Source: Eremomyces bilateralis CBS 781.70 (Eukaryota > Ascomycota > Dothideomycetes > Eremomycetales > Eremomycetaceae). Taken from it: 64,000 nucleotides of DNA. The stretch covers positions 726,318 to 790,317 of the forward strand of contig NW_022985069.1 of assembly GCF_010015585.1 (NCBI RefSeq), given 5' to 3'. The notes below the pieces were generated by a model. The model did no database searches. It saw only the letters and a program-made list of their open reading frames with translations, and was not told the origin of the DNA. The position numbers and the translations under genes were made by a program. Below are positions 12,901 to 25,128 of this stretch, piece by piece. Each line of letters starts with the position of its first letter. The stretch's first letter is position 1.

Positions 12901-15538
12901 CGTCGGCCGCTTCCGTTCGGAAATGCATGGCAATGTGTCCTAAAGTAGTAATGGCACGCTCGTTGCCCTTCTTTGCTGTCTCGAGGACCAGGGGAAATAT
13001 TGTGGGCTTGTCAAATTCCATGGAGTGGAAGATAGAGATTTGGCTAACAGCGTAAAAGCACGTTTCCAGCAAACTGGTGTCCTTGGATGTCTCCAATATT
13101 TCCTTAACGAACTTCATGAACGAGTCTCTCTGTTCGTTAGCACCATCGTATTTTATCCGACTCCAGTGATTAGAGAGAAGAAGGATAGAACCATCCACTT
13201 TCCAGTTATATGACCCCGTGCCAGAAGCGGATGTGTTCCAGTTCCGAACGGACTCCATGCAGGAGCCTACAAGGGTCGTCCCATTGTAACTGCCAGTGTC
13301 GTCGCACAATCCGAAGACTTCGGCGGCAAATATTCGAAGGGATTTATCATGCGAGAAAAGAGCCGGCTTCAAGTCGGGTAGGGTTTGGTAGGCGAGGGCG
13401 AGGCGGCTGCGTCCGGTTTCCGATATACTGCCGATCTTGACCAGCCGGAGGAGGATATTTTTGGAGGCTGGAAACTGTTTGAATAGGTCGGGATCCAGGT
13501 AAGGAACGCAGGCATTGCGGAGGTTCAGCAGCCTGTCCATCTTTTTTTCGTCCATCGTTTTAAGATAGTCGGCAAGTGCGTCTTGCGTATCTACCTCGTT
13601 CTCGATGGCGGTCAAAAGTCGTCTTTCCCATGACTGGTCAACCACCACTCCAACAGAGTGCTGGTCAAACGCTTCCTGGAGTAGCATCAAATACGCGAAC
13701 TTTACCACTGGTCCCAGACGCCCAGCAATATTCGTCTTTTTGAACCATGGAAGCGCCCCCGACATGATATCAATGTATGGAGGGAATATGATAGATCGTG
13801 TGGATTGTCCATCGACAGGGTAAAGATCCCGGATTTTGAACCAATTTGGATCCAGTCCGCGTTTCGCTTCCTCGACGACTTCCCGCGCTTCTACATCGGT
13901 GACCGTGAGAACCCGAAGATTCAGCAACCGAGCGGCCACGTTTTCGAATGGCAAGCACTGGTTGACGAAACGAAGCCCAAGGTATCGAGCGTGGTATATC
14001 CTCGACCGCAATGCGGGATCAAGGGCCACGTCGTTCAGGGTCACCTCGTCGAAATCAAAACCGGGATTCTCGTCCCGCAGGACGTCGATGAGCTCGGACT
14101 CTTGCACAGCCGATCTATCCGCAAATATTGAGATCAAAGATGACAGCGCATCTCCGATTATGAGAGTGGTCTCCCTTCCGCTTGTGTCGTAGCCAAGGGA
14201 TGTGAACAGCCATTGCAGCAGGCCCACGTCGGCTTTCTTATCGGCTTTGGTCAGGATTCCGATGACTTCGTACGCAGTCCGCCTGGTGTCGGCGTCTCCG
14301 GACTGAGCTGTCTCGAGGGCTGGCCATCCGTACTCTTCTACGAAGGTTCGAAGCCGGGCAATCAGCGGCGTAGCGATGGGCTCCAAGTCTTCTACGTCCG
14401 CGTTTCGCGCAAAGAAGGTCAGGTAGCTGAAGATCGCGGCCCTGAGTTTGTTGGCCTCGGTTCCCCGATCGATTCGGCGACTGGGAGGCTCCGATGGACT
14501 GTCCTCGGGCTTCTTGAACAGGACGTTCTCGATAATGGCGGTTAACATCAACGGAAAGGTAGTGCTCATCGTGGAGCGGCCGAGAAATTTTAGGAGCTGG
14601 ATCTGTACAGCGGGTTTCGGAATATGGAATATTCCAGCGTCCAAGTACGATGGAGAATTTCCGAGGTAACCGTTGTAAATCGCCTGTATCAACCCTTTAT
14701 CCTCTAGGTCGGCGCTGGCAATCTCCCGCTTAATCAAATCCTTCGCCGTCTCTGACAACGCAGAGTTTCCGTCCGCAGCAGCATACAAATATGCCAGGAT
14801 GCGGGTTGGGTTTTCGGCGAACACACGAGACGACAGGAACCAGAGGACCTTCTGCTTGCATTTTACAACGTATAGCCCGCCCGGTATTATCGGGTTCCAT
14901 AGCTTCTTTTGGGGTGAAACCATGAAAAACTCTTGATCCGATTTCTTGATTCCAGGCTGCGGGTTATCACCCGGTAAGAAGAGCATCAGCCTCGTAAACC
15001 ATTTGACCATCCATGCTCGGTCGAGCTCACCGATTTGCCATTCCGGTTTTGCGAAGATCTCCTCCTCTTCCGCTGAGCCGCGTTCCAAAATCTCCTGAGC
15101 ACATATCGCTCTCAGGATGAAATAAAGCTGGTAGGACGCTAGGCCCGTCGACGCGCCCATGTCAAGGTGGACATCTTTTGCTAAGATGGGAATGAGATCC
15201 CGAAGCTCGTCCGCCGAGAGATGCATAAAGCCGGGCACGATAAACGACAGATCCGAGTGCTGCAACACTTTGTTCGACCGGAATTTTTTGGCTTGCTCTA
15301 TCAGCGCTTTGACGGGCAGCCGGATATGTTGGACGCGACTGGTGAGGTGGTGGCATATCGAGAGGACCTTATTCCGGACCACCAGATGCGGCGATTCCAA
15401 CTTCAACAATAGCGCAGTGAGGAATCTGTCTAGGACGACTTCCAGCTTCGTGTCCGTATCCGCGAGGGCGATTTTGAACTCGACTTTGCTTATGAGAGCC
15501 AACTCGGACTCTGGGGTGGGGGTTTCTTTCTCGGGCAT
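9927..15538 (-). CDS. ECM29: Proteasome adaptor and scaffold protein Ecm29
   Basis: Model: complement(join(9927..10309, 10387..15538)), 1844 aa, close to the roughly 1,870 aa of yeast Ecm29. The N-terminus (KVEFKIALADTDTKLE, then the HLVVRNKVLSICHHLTSR region) matches the conserved Ecm29 start. The rest is an all-helical HEAT-repeat array with typical stretches such as NRDGSIKTYGDILNLAQEAGD and LYRYRFDPVENVRRAMNDIW. The family tethers the 26S proteasome core to its regulatory particle and to molecular motors and membranes, and takes part in proteasome quality control. The single intron near the 3' end starts gtaagc and restores the frame as D-SATLITQYLQ. Start and stop are both clear. Confidence 0.93.
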
Positions 15539-16011
15539 TGTTTGGTGTGTCGCAGAATAACATGTCGATGAAGAAAATAAAGGCTTCTATTAAAGCTGGA
15601 GAACGAGTTACGATGGATAGGCATCCATTCACACAGTGGTGGTTTATTGTTAAGGCATTCAAGTGATGGCGCGGCCATTTTGGTGGCGAGAAGTCGATGT
15701 CGTTCCATGTCGCCCTTGCCCCAGACGTTAGTTTAGGCGTTTGCCATGGCGTCAGCGTTGGAACCACGATCTGCAATAACTAATACTCTATTGTAACAAC
15801 GGGTCTTACAGTAAGTTAGTACCACCTACCATTAACTATGATATTTCCCATTATTATTAGGAACGCCAGACAGGGTATTCAACGATAAGGTATTTGGGAT
15901 ATTCTAGAAATTGATTCAAATGGCTGCATTTGTATTCGCGAACTATGGTAAACTCCACCAGGCAATCCACACCACCAAGATGAAATCTACTCGAATCGGC
16001 AAAGGGATATT
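15539..16011. other. Intergenic region, ECM29 promoter and NNT 3' end
   Basis: About 470 bp, AT-rich at 15780-15960. It lies upstream of ECM29 and downstream of the transhydrogenase gene, both on the minus strand. No gene seen. Confidence 0.5.
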
Positions 16012-19000
16012 TTAGACCATCATCGCTGCCTTCTGCTTGTCGTTCAAAGCTCGCTTAATCGCTACGGTCATCGTCAGCATGGAGAATTGCATCACGAGAG
16101 CGGGAACTTACCGTCACAGGTTGTCTTCGCATCGCCGAACAACATCTTCGTGTTCGGCATGTAGAACATCGGGTTGGGCACGTCCGCTATCGAGCATTAG
16201 TTTCACCCCTAACCCCATCCTCGACGCAGAAATTGTAGATAAAGACTTACCATATCCACTGCTCATCCCCCGCTTCATCACGATCACTTGCTTACTCTTC
16301 CACGCATGCAACACCGGCATCCCCGCAATCGCACTCCCAGGCTCCATCGCAATCGGATTCACTGTATCATTCGCCCCGATCACCAGCGTCACGTCCGTGT
16401 CGTTGAAATCCTCGTTGATCTCGTCCATCTCCAGCACGATGTCGTACGGCACGTTCGCCTCCGCCAGCAGCACGTTGCACTGCCCCGGCATTCGACCGGC
16501 TACCGGGTGGATCGCGAACCGCACGTTGACGCCCCGCTCGCGACACATCTGTGTGATCTCGGAGATGGCGTATTGTGCTTTGGCGACGGCCATGCCGTAG
16601 CCGACGACGATGATGACGGAGTCGGAGTTCGCGAGGATGTCGGCCGCCTCTTCGATGGACGTTGTGGTGATGGTTCCTTCGATCGCGGTGTTGGTCTCTT
16701 GCGTGGGGGTGGCGATGCCGCCGAAGAGCACGTTCGTAAGTGACCGGTTCATGGCCACGCACATGATGTAGGAGAGGATGCTGCCGCTCACACCGATGAG
16801 CGTGCCGACCGTGGTCAGCAGCGGGTTGTCGAGCATCAGCCCCTCGGCGATGAGCGCAAACCCGGAGTACGCGTTGAGCACGGTGATGACGACGGGCATG
16901 TCTGCCCCGCCGATGGCCGCGGTAGTGGTGTACCCCTTCAAGAAGCTCAGAAACGCGTTCGCAGTCAGAGCGCCTGCAGCGATCATAGGCGAGCCAGGCG
17001 CCATGGCGAGGAAGGCGCCCATGGTCCCGACGTTCGTGGCGAGGAGGCCCGAGTTCACGATGTGGGGTTTCGGGAGCTTGATGGGGCGGGAGGACATGCG
17101 GCCGGCGAGCTTGAGGAAGGCGACCATGGATCCGGTGAAGGTGATGCCGCCGATCAGGACGCCGAGGTAGGCGGTGACCATGTGTAGTGTGGAGATGTCG
17201 TCGATGTGGGACATGACACTGCCGACGCTGGTGAGGACGGCGGCGAGGCCGACGACGGAGTGGAGCGCGGCGACAGTCTGGGGGAGGTCGGTGGGGGAGA
17301 TGCGGCGGCCGATGAGCGCACCTGCAATGGCTCCGACGGTGGCGAGGGCGCCGAATTGGGTCATGACTTCGGGGGAGAAGCCGACGGCGGCGAGAGATGC
17401 GAGGATGCCGGATCCGACGCCGAGGATTCCTAGGAGGTTCCCACGTCGAGCGGTCGCTTGGGTGGCAAGGCCTTGGAGTGAGGAAATGCAGAGCATGCTG
17501 CTGATTAGATACCCAGCTTGCACCAATCCTGCCATTCCCGTGCTCGCCGCCGCTATGAAGCCGCCACCGAAGACCAGTCCTGGGATGGCGTACAGCCATG
17601 GGTACTCCGGCGGGTCAGTTGGTCGCTTGAACATATCCAGCATTCGCTTGGTGATCACGAATCCACCGGATACGTTGACGAAAGCCAGCAGCACCGACAG
17701 GGAGCCAAGCAATTGCGGGATCGTCTCGGGGAGATATCCGCCGCCCATGACGAAGAAGCCGCCGATTCCAACCATGCCGGAGATCGCATTGGTGACGCTC
17801 ATCAGCGGAGAGTGCAGCGCCGGACTAACGCCCCAGACCACGCGATATCCGATGATCCCAGCAAGGCCGGTGGTGAAGATGTTGGCCATGAACAACGGTG
17901 AGGTGAGCTTTCCGAGCGCGACTATCGAACCGATGCCCGCCGTCACCCCGGTTACTTCGCGGACTTTGTTTTGCCATGGGGTGAGTTCTAGAGTTGGTTC
18001 CACTTTGATTTCCTTGGGGGTGAGTGGCGCTGGTGGAGGGGTCGGACGGGGGGCGGGAGGCAAGATCTCTCCTTGGTTCACGATGATCGAGCCGCGGACG
18101 ACTTCATCTTCGAGATTGATGCCAAAATGCTTGTCCGCGGGCGAGATAGAGAGGAGGAACTTCGTTATGTTGTTTGAGTACAGCGTCGAGGCCTGCGTCG
18201 GAAGTCGGGATGGGAAATCGGTGTATCCAATGATAGATACCCCTTGATGCATCGTCAACTTCCCTGGAATCGTCACCTCGCAGTTTCCACCGGCTTCAGA
18301 TGCGAGATCCACCAGCACGGATCCAGGCCTCATCGCTTCGATCATGTGACGGTCAATGAGTATAGGAGCTCGTTTCCCGGGGATCATCGCGGTCGTGATC
18401 ACGATGTCCACCTCTTTGCACTGCTCCATGAACAGCTTCATCTCCGCCTCGATGAACTCCTTCGACATTTCCTTCCCGTATCCGCCCGCACCAGCCCCGT
18501 CCTCTTTCAAACCGACTTCCAAAAACTCACCACCCAGCGACTCCACCTGCTCCCGCGCCGCCGCCCTCGTATCAAACCCCCTTACAATCGCTCCCATCCG
18601 CTTCGCTGTCGCGATCGCACTCAACCCCGCCACCCCCGCCCCGATCACCAGCACCTTCGCCGGCGGGATCTTCCCCGCCGCCGTCGTCTGCGCCGTCAGG
18701 AACCGCCCGAACTGATTCGACGCTTCCAGCACCGCCTTGTACCCTGCGATGTTCGCCATCGAGCTCAGCGCGTCGAACACCTGCGCCCGTGAGATCCGCG
18801 GGATCATTTCCATCGCGAACGCCGACGCCGGCTTCGCTGCGAGAGCGTCCACTAGGTCGCGGTTCTGCGCCGCATTCAGGAACGAGATCACCGTGCTCCC
18901 TGCTTTCAGCTTGGCGGCCTCGTCGTTCGAGTCGGCCACGCTGGGGGGGCGGACTTTTAGGAGGATGTCGCTCTCGGCCCAGACGGTGTCGGCGCCCGCG

Positions 19001-19467
19001 AGCTTCGCGCCGGCGTTCTCGTACTCCTTATCGACGAACTTCGCGTCGATGCCGGCGTGCCGCTCGACGAGGACGCGGCCGAAGCCTTTTTTGAGGAGGA
19101 GCGCGACATTCTGCGGGGTCAGCGCGACGCGGCGTTCGTCGGGGTAGGTTTCTTTGGGGACGCCGACGGTGAGGTCGCTATATGGGGTTCCCTTGGGGGC
19201 TGGCGCATCGGAGTACCAATGGCGCGTTATGCGCGATCTAGATATCGGGGGTACCGTCCACACTCTTTCGGAGGAGGTTGCATGTCGGGTTAGGGTGTAT
19301 GTGGTACGTAGGACGAGTTTCACGGAGTGAGAAGCAGGGTTAGGCGTCGACCGCCGTCCGGAGCGCAGGAGTGGATGGACGGGCTTCGGGACGGGCAGCG
19401 AGCCTGTTGAAAAAGAGATCTCCTGCGACGTACATAGAGAACGACTGGTAAGTATGCGGCCCGCCAT
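16012..19467 (-). CDS. NNT: Mitochondrial proton-translocating NAD(P) transhydrogenase
   Basis: Model: complement(join(16012..16061, 16112..16186, 16251..19467)), 1113 aa. The first in-frame ATG is at 19467; the open frame upstream has only GTG. Residues 1 to about 85 are Arg/Ser-rich with few acids, as in a mitochondrial presequence. Domain I follows ([20 protein letters not shown], and the NAD-binding [20 protein letters not shown]). Many membrane helices make domain II. The C-terminal NADP-binding domain III includes [28 protein letters not shown] and IGANDTVNP. The two small 3' exons complete the family C-terminus ([20 protein letters not shown]). The enzyme couples inner-membrane proton flow to hydride transfer from NADH to NADP+, supplying matrix NADPH. 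Domains I, II and III occur as one chain, as in animal enzymes. Confidence 0.93.
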
Positions 19468-20199
19468 ATTATCCCTTGCGAGCCTCACACATGCTGCACC
19501 CGGGCGACGGGAGAGATCGGGAGGGCGCAGAGGGTGGTGGACAGGGCAGGCGGTTTACAGCTGCAGGCGCCTGTGAGGAATCCCGGATGTTGGGGGGGGT
19601 TAATATGACGTGCAGACACAATCTCGCCCGGTTGAGATTCCGCACAGTGAAGATCCAGAGTTTGGGATCTTAAAAGGTGCTTGAGAGTAGTGAACTTTCT
19701 AAGCGATGGAGTGGAGGTGGAGTTTAGCACATCGCACATGCGAAGCAAATTGACGTGACTCCGCGGCGTCAGTTAGTGAGCTACCGCGCATACAACCGGG
19801 TGTGGATGGGCCGAGCGTGTCCCGAGTACCTCTACTGCTCTACATCCTACTCGTCCATTGTCGTGAACTCATGATTCACATTCACGGCATCTTTGACTCC
19901 AGTCTGGTACAGAACATGCGGGGAAATGTCTTGGATGACTTGGGGTCTCATAGAATTCGTGTGGAGGGGTTCAACGAGTGGTTGATCTCCCCCGCATGTT
20001 CCACACATTGTCACATTCCTATTCGAGTAAGATTCAATTCCGGTCATACTTGGAGTCTCGGATGAGATGATGCGAGGTAGGATGGATCCTGTCTCTCAGA
20101 CTACAACAATAAACAATCCAGCATCTCAGTCTACACTCATCTCCAATAGAGAGGATACATAGGATGGTACCGGTATACACAAGTCGATTCTCCCAAGTC
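19468..20199. other. Intergenic region between NNT and the prenyltransferase gene
   Basis: About 730 bp. It holds the NNT promoter side (19468 upward) and the 3' end of the next minus-strand gene. An 87-codon plus-strand ORF at 19802 has no family features and was not called. Confidence 0.5.
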
Positions 20200-21620
20200 C
20201 TATCTCGTTATCTTATGAAGACCCTGAATCCAACCCACCGCATTCCCACTCAAACAAACCGCCGCATCCAACGGCTTCAACCCCTCCTCCCCCAGCAACG
20301 ACAGCGCCGCGAGCCCCAGAAACGAATGATACGGATCCGGCGTGTCCCCCGGCGTCTTCCCAAACCCGCCAATGCGGTGCTGCGTCTTCGATAGGAGGTA
20401 GCTCCGCACGCATTCCGCGTCGATGAGGTCGTCTCGTCCGAGGATCTGGTGAACGTTAGCATCGGGGACGTATGGGCGGTGAGGGAGGTGTGCAATGCTT
20501 ACTGTCAGGGATCCGAGCACCCAGAATGCGTAACACGTATCCGCGATCTTGTTGGTCCGCCCGTTGAATCCGGCGTAAGTTGGTCGCTCGGAGGTCTGGA
20601 GGGACTCGAGAGGCTTCACGGGTGCATCTTCTTCGTCGCCGGAGGAATCATCCGGGTTGTGGAGGTAGATATCAGAGGTTTGTCGGGAGACTAGCCATCG
20701 GATAGCGGAATCGACGTCGAGGACTTTTGCGAACAGGTCTATGTCTGTCGAGTCGATCTGCTGAGGTGTGTCCGGAGGAGGTTCCTGGGGGCGATAGAGG
20801 AGCGCGAGTGCGGAGATGGAGCAGTGGGTGTATCCCGCTACAATATCAAAAAGAGTCAGAGATACTTCCTGAGTGAAGAGAATATTCGGAGGATGCGTTA
20901 CCATGCGGTTCGTGAAACGGCTCATCAGCAATGCCCCCATCATACGTCTAGAAGCAACCCGTTAAATTCCGTTCTATATCCCATAAGGTACACATCGACA
21001 AGAGGTAGAAAACGTACTTGGCAGCCCGCTATACACCTCTCCAACCCCTCCACATCTACATCCACCTCCTCCATCTCCTCTCTTCCACCAATCCCCCGCA
21101 GCATCCACCGGATACACATTGCACAATACGCAAACCTCGCATCACTCCCCCCGTCAATCTCCCCTGCCGCCCCCACCGACTCCCCGAAGCTCCCGTCCCC
21201 TTTCTGCATCCCTCGCAGCCATCGCCACGTCGCCTTCCACCGCACCCGCTTAAAGTCATCCCCGAGGATTGCTAGGCAACATAGCGCGAAATACGTCGAC
21301 GGCACGGTCGCGCGGTCCCACTGGCTCACAGTATGCTCTTCCGCCTCCGCTTCCCCAACTGTAATCGTCGACGTCCCCCCTCGAAACCCGCCCCCCGGAT
21401 GCTGGCATTGGTAGATCCAGTCGACGTAGTCGGCGCGTTCGCCAGCGGAGATGTGGGTGTCGAGCGCGGCGAGGAGATCGAGGGACGCGAGGGTGAAGAA
21501 GGACAGGGACATGCGGTTGGAGTCCATAGTGGTGGCGTGGGCAGGGAAGAAGGTCTTGAGGCAGCGGAGCCAGTAGTTGGTGTGGCGGGGGGTGTTGAGA
21601 GAAGGGATGGGGGGAAGGGA
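20200..21620 (-). CDS. CDC43: Geranylgeranyltransferase type I beta subunit (start unresolved)
   Basis: Secure exons: complement(join(20200..20445, 20503..20837, 20902..20947, 21018..21527)), 378 aa from the Met at 21527. Conserved sequence continues upstream in the same frame (RHTNYWLRCLKTFF, to about 21600). No in-frame ATG exists before a 23-base G run on the plus strand (21622-21644) and a stop beyond it. The true start is therefore unresolved. Alpha-alpha barrel prenyltransferase repeats are visible: ADYVDWIYQCQHPGGGFRG, YDGGIADEP, GYTHCSISALALL and RIGGFGKTPGDTPDPYHSF. Zinc ligands fit the D-x-C in DTCYAFWVLG and the His in DPYHSF. The enzyme attaches geranylgeranyl to CaaL proteins such as Rho1 and Cdc42. 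It is divergently paired with a RhoGAP gene. Confidence 0.87.
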
Positions 21621-21621
21621 G

Positions 21622-21644
21622 GGGGGGGGGGGGGGGGGGGGGGG
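21622..21644. repeat. 23-nt poly-G homopolymer
   Basis: An uninterrupted run of 23 G on the plus strand, just upstream of the conserved N-terminal frame of the prenyltransferase beta subunit. Run length is error-prone in sequencing, so it may shift the apparent frame there. Confidence 0.9.
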
Positions 21645-22313
21645 TCTATGTGACTTTCGGTAGTTGAGGAGGTCCCATCTACATGCAGTCGTGCATCATG
21701 AACTGGATTTCGGTTTAGCAAAAGGGAATGGGAAGTGGAGACTCTAGGGTTAGTGGCTGTGTGGTGATCGTGGTGCTGGCAGGTGGATGGAGTACTAGGT
21801 ATTGAAGAGATTTCTAGAAGGGATATTAGTTTACGAAGTTACTGAGGAGGCATACAGAACTGGAGATCCAAGAGGACCTACGGACAGTTTGATATTATCC
21901 GTGAAATTGCCTTTAGTATTCCGTACTACAGGAAACAGCACGAGGACTAACAGTGGAATCCGATCGTCTCTAGTCAGCCACAACTTCCAGACTGGATACC
22001 AATCACGTGCCGTGCCTGACGGGAAACAGGAAGGATCGACAGCCTTGCACCTGCAACCGTGCAACGTCAAGCGCTGCTGTCACGGCTGTCAGACTCTCTT
22101 CCAACTCTTCTTCCATCATTCTCCTTCATACCTTACCTTACCTATACTTTGCAATTTCGTAGCGGTTACTTTTACGATACCCGGTTTTCATTCACTCTTC
22201 CGTTCGTTCTCTGAATATCGGTTCCTAGCGACTCCATCGCAGCGATTCTATCTCCTATACCCCGTGGTTGCTTTTGGTACGGTTGACGGAAGACCCTGAA
22301 CCATCCCTTCACG
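21645..22313. other. Divergent promoter region, GGTase-I beta / RhoGAP
   Basis: About 670 bp between two divergently transcribed genes. The right half (22090-22310) is pyrimidine-rich and leads to the RhoGAP ATG at 22314. No gene seen. Confidence 0.6.
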
Positions 22314-25128
22314 ATGGCGTCTGGCTTTTCAATTTCGTTTTGGTCGAGCGATTATGCTGGTGGTATGGGACACTTCTCTTCTACCTCAAGTCAATCAGGC
22401 TAACGGAGTCGCGTAGGACTTGGAGTTCTCTTCGGCAAACTGCAGCAAGGTGTCCAAGAGAACCAGCAAGTTCTGACAATTGCGCGGATGCGAGCCGATG
22501 CGGAGGACCTGTATGGCCAACAATTGGGTTATATTCCAGCGGCAACGGATCGTATCACAGGCGGTTTTCAGAGGGACGATGGTGCCAGCGTTCGAAAGGT
22601 GTGTGCTCATCTCAGCCGCATGGCCCCTGTCAGCACTAACGGAATGGTGTCGCTCTAGGCATACGAAGGCGTCCGCAGCGAGATGCAGGAAGCCTCCAAG
22701 AACCACCGGAAAATTTCCAACAATATCCGCGAACTGGTCGTGTCTCCCTTTAGTCGATGGTGCGATGAACATGCCGCCCGCGTGCAGGGGTCGCAGGACG
22801 ACTTACAAGCGCGGATCAAACTGCACGACAAGCAGGCGGACGCGGTGCGCAAGTTCCGAAGCCACTACTACAATAAGTGCAGGCTTCTGGAGGATCTGGA
22901 GGAGGAGGATAAGTTGGCGTTCAAGGACCCGGATTCCGCGGGGACGCAGAGCCCGAAGCAGAAGCCCGTGCAGCTGCCCACGCCGACGGTGAAGGTTTCC
23001 GAACCGGATGACGAAGAGGACGAACCGCAGGTCGAGATCGGCGATGAAGTATACCAACTGGATCAAGTCAAGAAAATCTTGTCGCACATGCTAGAGACCA
23101 TCAAGCTTACCGAAACGAAAGTACCGATTTTGGGTACCTATCACAATGTCTCCACTGGCACCGACATCGTCGAGTACATCCAGAAGCACATGAACGCGTC
23201 GAGCGTGAGCTACGCCGAGCGAATCGGCCAAGACATTGTATCCAATGGCTACCTCCGACTCGTGGGAAACGTCGGCAACGCGTTTGCCAATAGCTCGCGC
23301 ATGTTCTACCAATGGCGACCCAAAGCATTCCAACTCACCGGTATCCCCGAGAAGAAGCACCCGATGTCACGAAGCACGACGATCATGTCCAACGACGGGG
23401 TTGACAGCCCCATCGGCACGGTGCAGGAGTACCTCGCCGGTTGGAACCCCTTGAACAACCCCTACCCGAACGAGACACCGGCCGAGAAACTCCGCCGCGA
23501 AGCACGCGAGGCCGACGAGCGGTATAAGGCGGCGGTGCGAAAACTCGACACCCTGCGATGCAATCTGGAGGAGGCGATGATGAGCCATTTGAAGTACATG
23601 GAGCGATGCGAATTGGACCGACTGAAGGCCATCAAAGCCGTCATCCTGGACTTTTCCGGGGCGATCAGCAATGTGATCCCGAGCTTGCAGAGCACCGTGG
23701 ACAATATGATGCTGTTCCAAGAGACCGTGCAGCCAGCGGGCGATTTGAGGTACCTGTTGGAGAACTACCGGACGGGGCAGTTCATCCCAAGGGTGCAGGT
23801 GTATGAGAATTACTACAACTCGGTTGATGGTGAGTATTTCAAGACTTTTAGGGTGAGACGTATTTTTAACACGTTATAGGTCAAACCTTCGGTATTGATC
23901 TCGAGGCTCGAGCAAAGGCCGATAGGAAGCGTGTTCCAATCATTGTCACGACAATCCTCACGTTCCTCGATACCCGTAAGTTGACATCCCCATAGCATGA
24001 CTCCAGTAGACCCTAACAAAGTTACAGGTTATCCCGACCTCGAAGGCGACGAGGCGAGAAGAGGCATTTGGCTCGTCGATGTCCCACTTCCAGCAACTCA
24101 TCATTTACGCAACCATATCAATAATGGCGGTGCAATCGGGAATGAAGTCCTGGAGCAATATGAGATACCTATCGTCGCGAGCGTTTTGAAATTGTATCTA
24201 CTAGAACTTCCAGGTAAGTCCCACATTCTTCATGCGAAAGCTACAGCTAACCCTTCTAGACTCCCTTGTTTCTTCTCACGTCTACGAAATCGTCAAAACA
24301 ATCTACTCCTCCGACGCCGCCTCCACCGCGACCTCTCGTGTTGCCATCCTCCAATCTACCCTCGGCCAACTCCGTCTCGCCAACATCGCCACCCTCGACG
24401 CCCTCGCCACCCACTTTGCCCGCCTCATCGAACTCACCTCCGCCGACGACGACTACATCACCGCCCTCTGCACCGCCCTCGCCCCCTGCGTCCTCCGTCC
24501 CAAGCACGAATCCCCCCTCACCCTCACCGAAAAGTTCTCCTTCCGCCTCGTCCGCGACCTCCTCGAACACAAGGAACCCATCTTCGGCGAGCTCAAGCGT
24601 TCCGCCGCCGCCCAGAAGGAGCGCGAGGCAAAGGCCACCGTCGACCAGCGCCCCCGCGCCATCTCCACCGACGAGAGCAACCGTCGCGCCCATATGGAGG
24701 AGCGCACCCGTGCCATCATCGCCAACCGCTCGCGCGCTAGCTCGCCCGCCCCCGGTCCGCGGGCCGGTGGGCCGTCGCATCGTCGGGAACGCAGCAGCGG
24801 CGGGCCTGAGACGCGGTTCCCTGTGGCGCCGAGCACGGCGGCGGGAGGTGCGGGGAGCCCGACGGTGGAGCGAAAGGGGAATGTGCGGGGAAGCTTGGAG
24901 GTGCCAGAGGGAGAAGGACCGGTGTCGTCGGAGAAGACGAATGGGAGTGGGGAAGATAAGGAGATATCGGTGGCCGGGGAGGAGAAGGGGGGGGATGTGG
25001 TGAAGCGGGATTCGTTGTCAAGGGGGGTGGGGAGGATTGCAAGGAAGGCGCCGGGGGTGAGAATGAGTGTGGGGACGGAGGATCGGCCGGTGGGAGTGGA
25101 GTTGGTGGATAGGCCGATGGATGATTAG
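22314..25128 (+). CDS. F-BAR/DEP/RhoGAP protein, Rgd2-like
   Basis: Model: join(22314..22362, 22417..22598, 22659..23829, 23880..23975, 24028..24213, 24260..25128), 850 aa, with all phases consistent. The N-terminus (MASGFSISFWSSDYAGG, then LFGKLQQGVQENQQ) starts an F-BAR membrane-bending domain. A DEP domain is inserted at about 215-300 (YIQKHMNASSVSYAERIGQD). F-BAR helices resume, then a RhoGAP-fold domain at about 468-690 (FGIDLEARAKADRKRVPIIV, VASVLKLYLLELPDSLVS). The tail is Ser/Gly/Arg-rich. The domain order matches yeast Rgd2, a GAP for Cdc42 and Rho5. The usual Arg-finger motif (GxxRxSG) reads GIWLVDVP here, with no arginine at the expected place (see findings). Confidence 0.88.

Noticed and set aside
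16367-17599. 410-codon minus ORF within NNT
   Set aside because: Arg/His-rich out-of-frame shadow of the transhydrogenase membrane domain.
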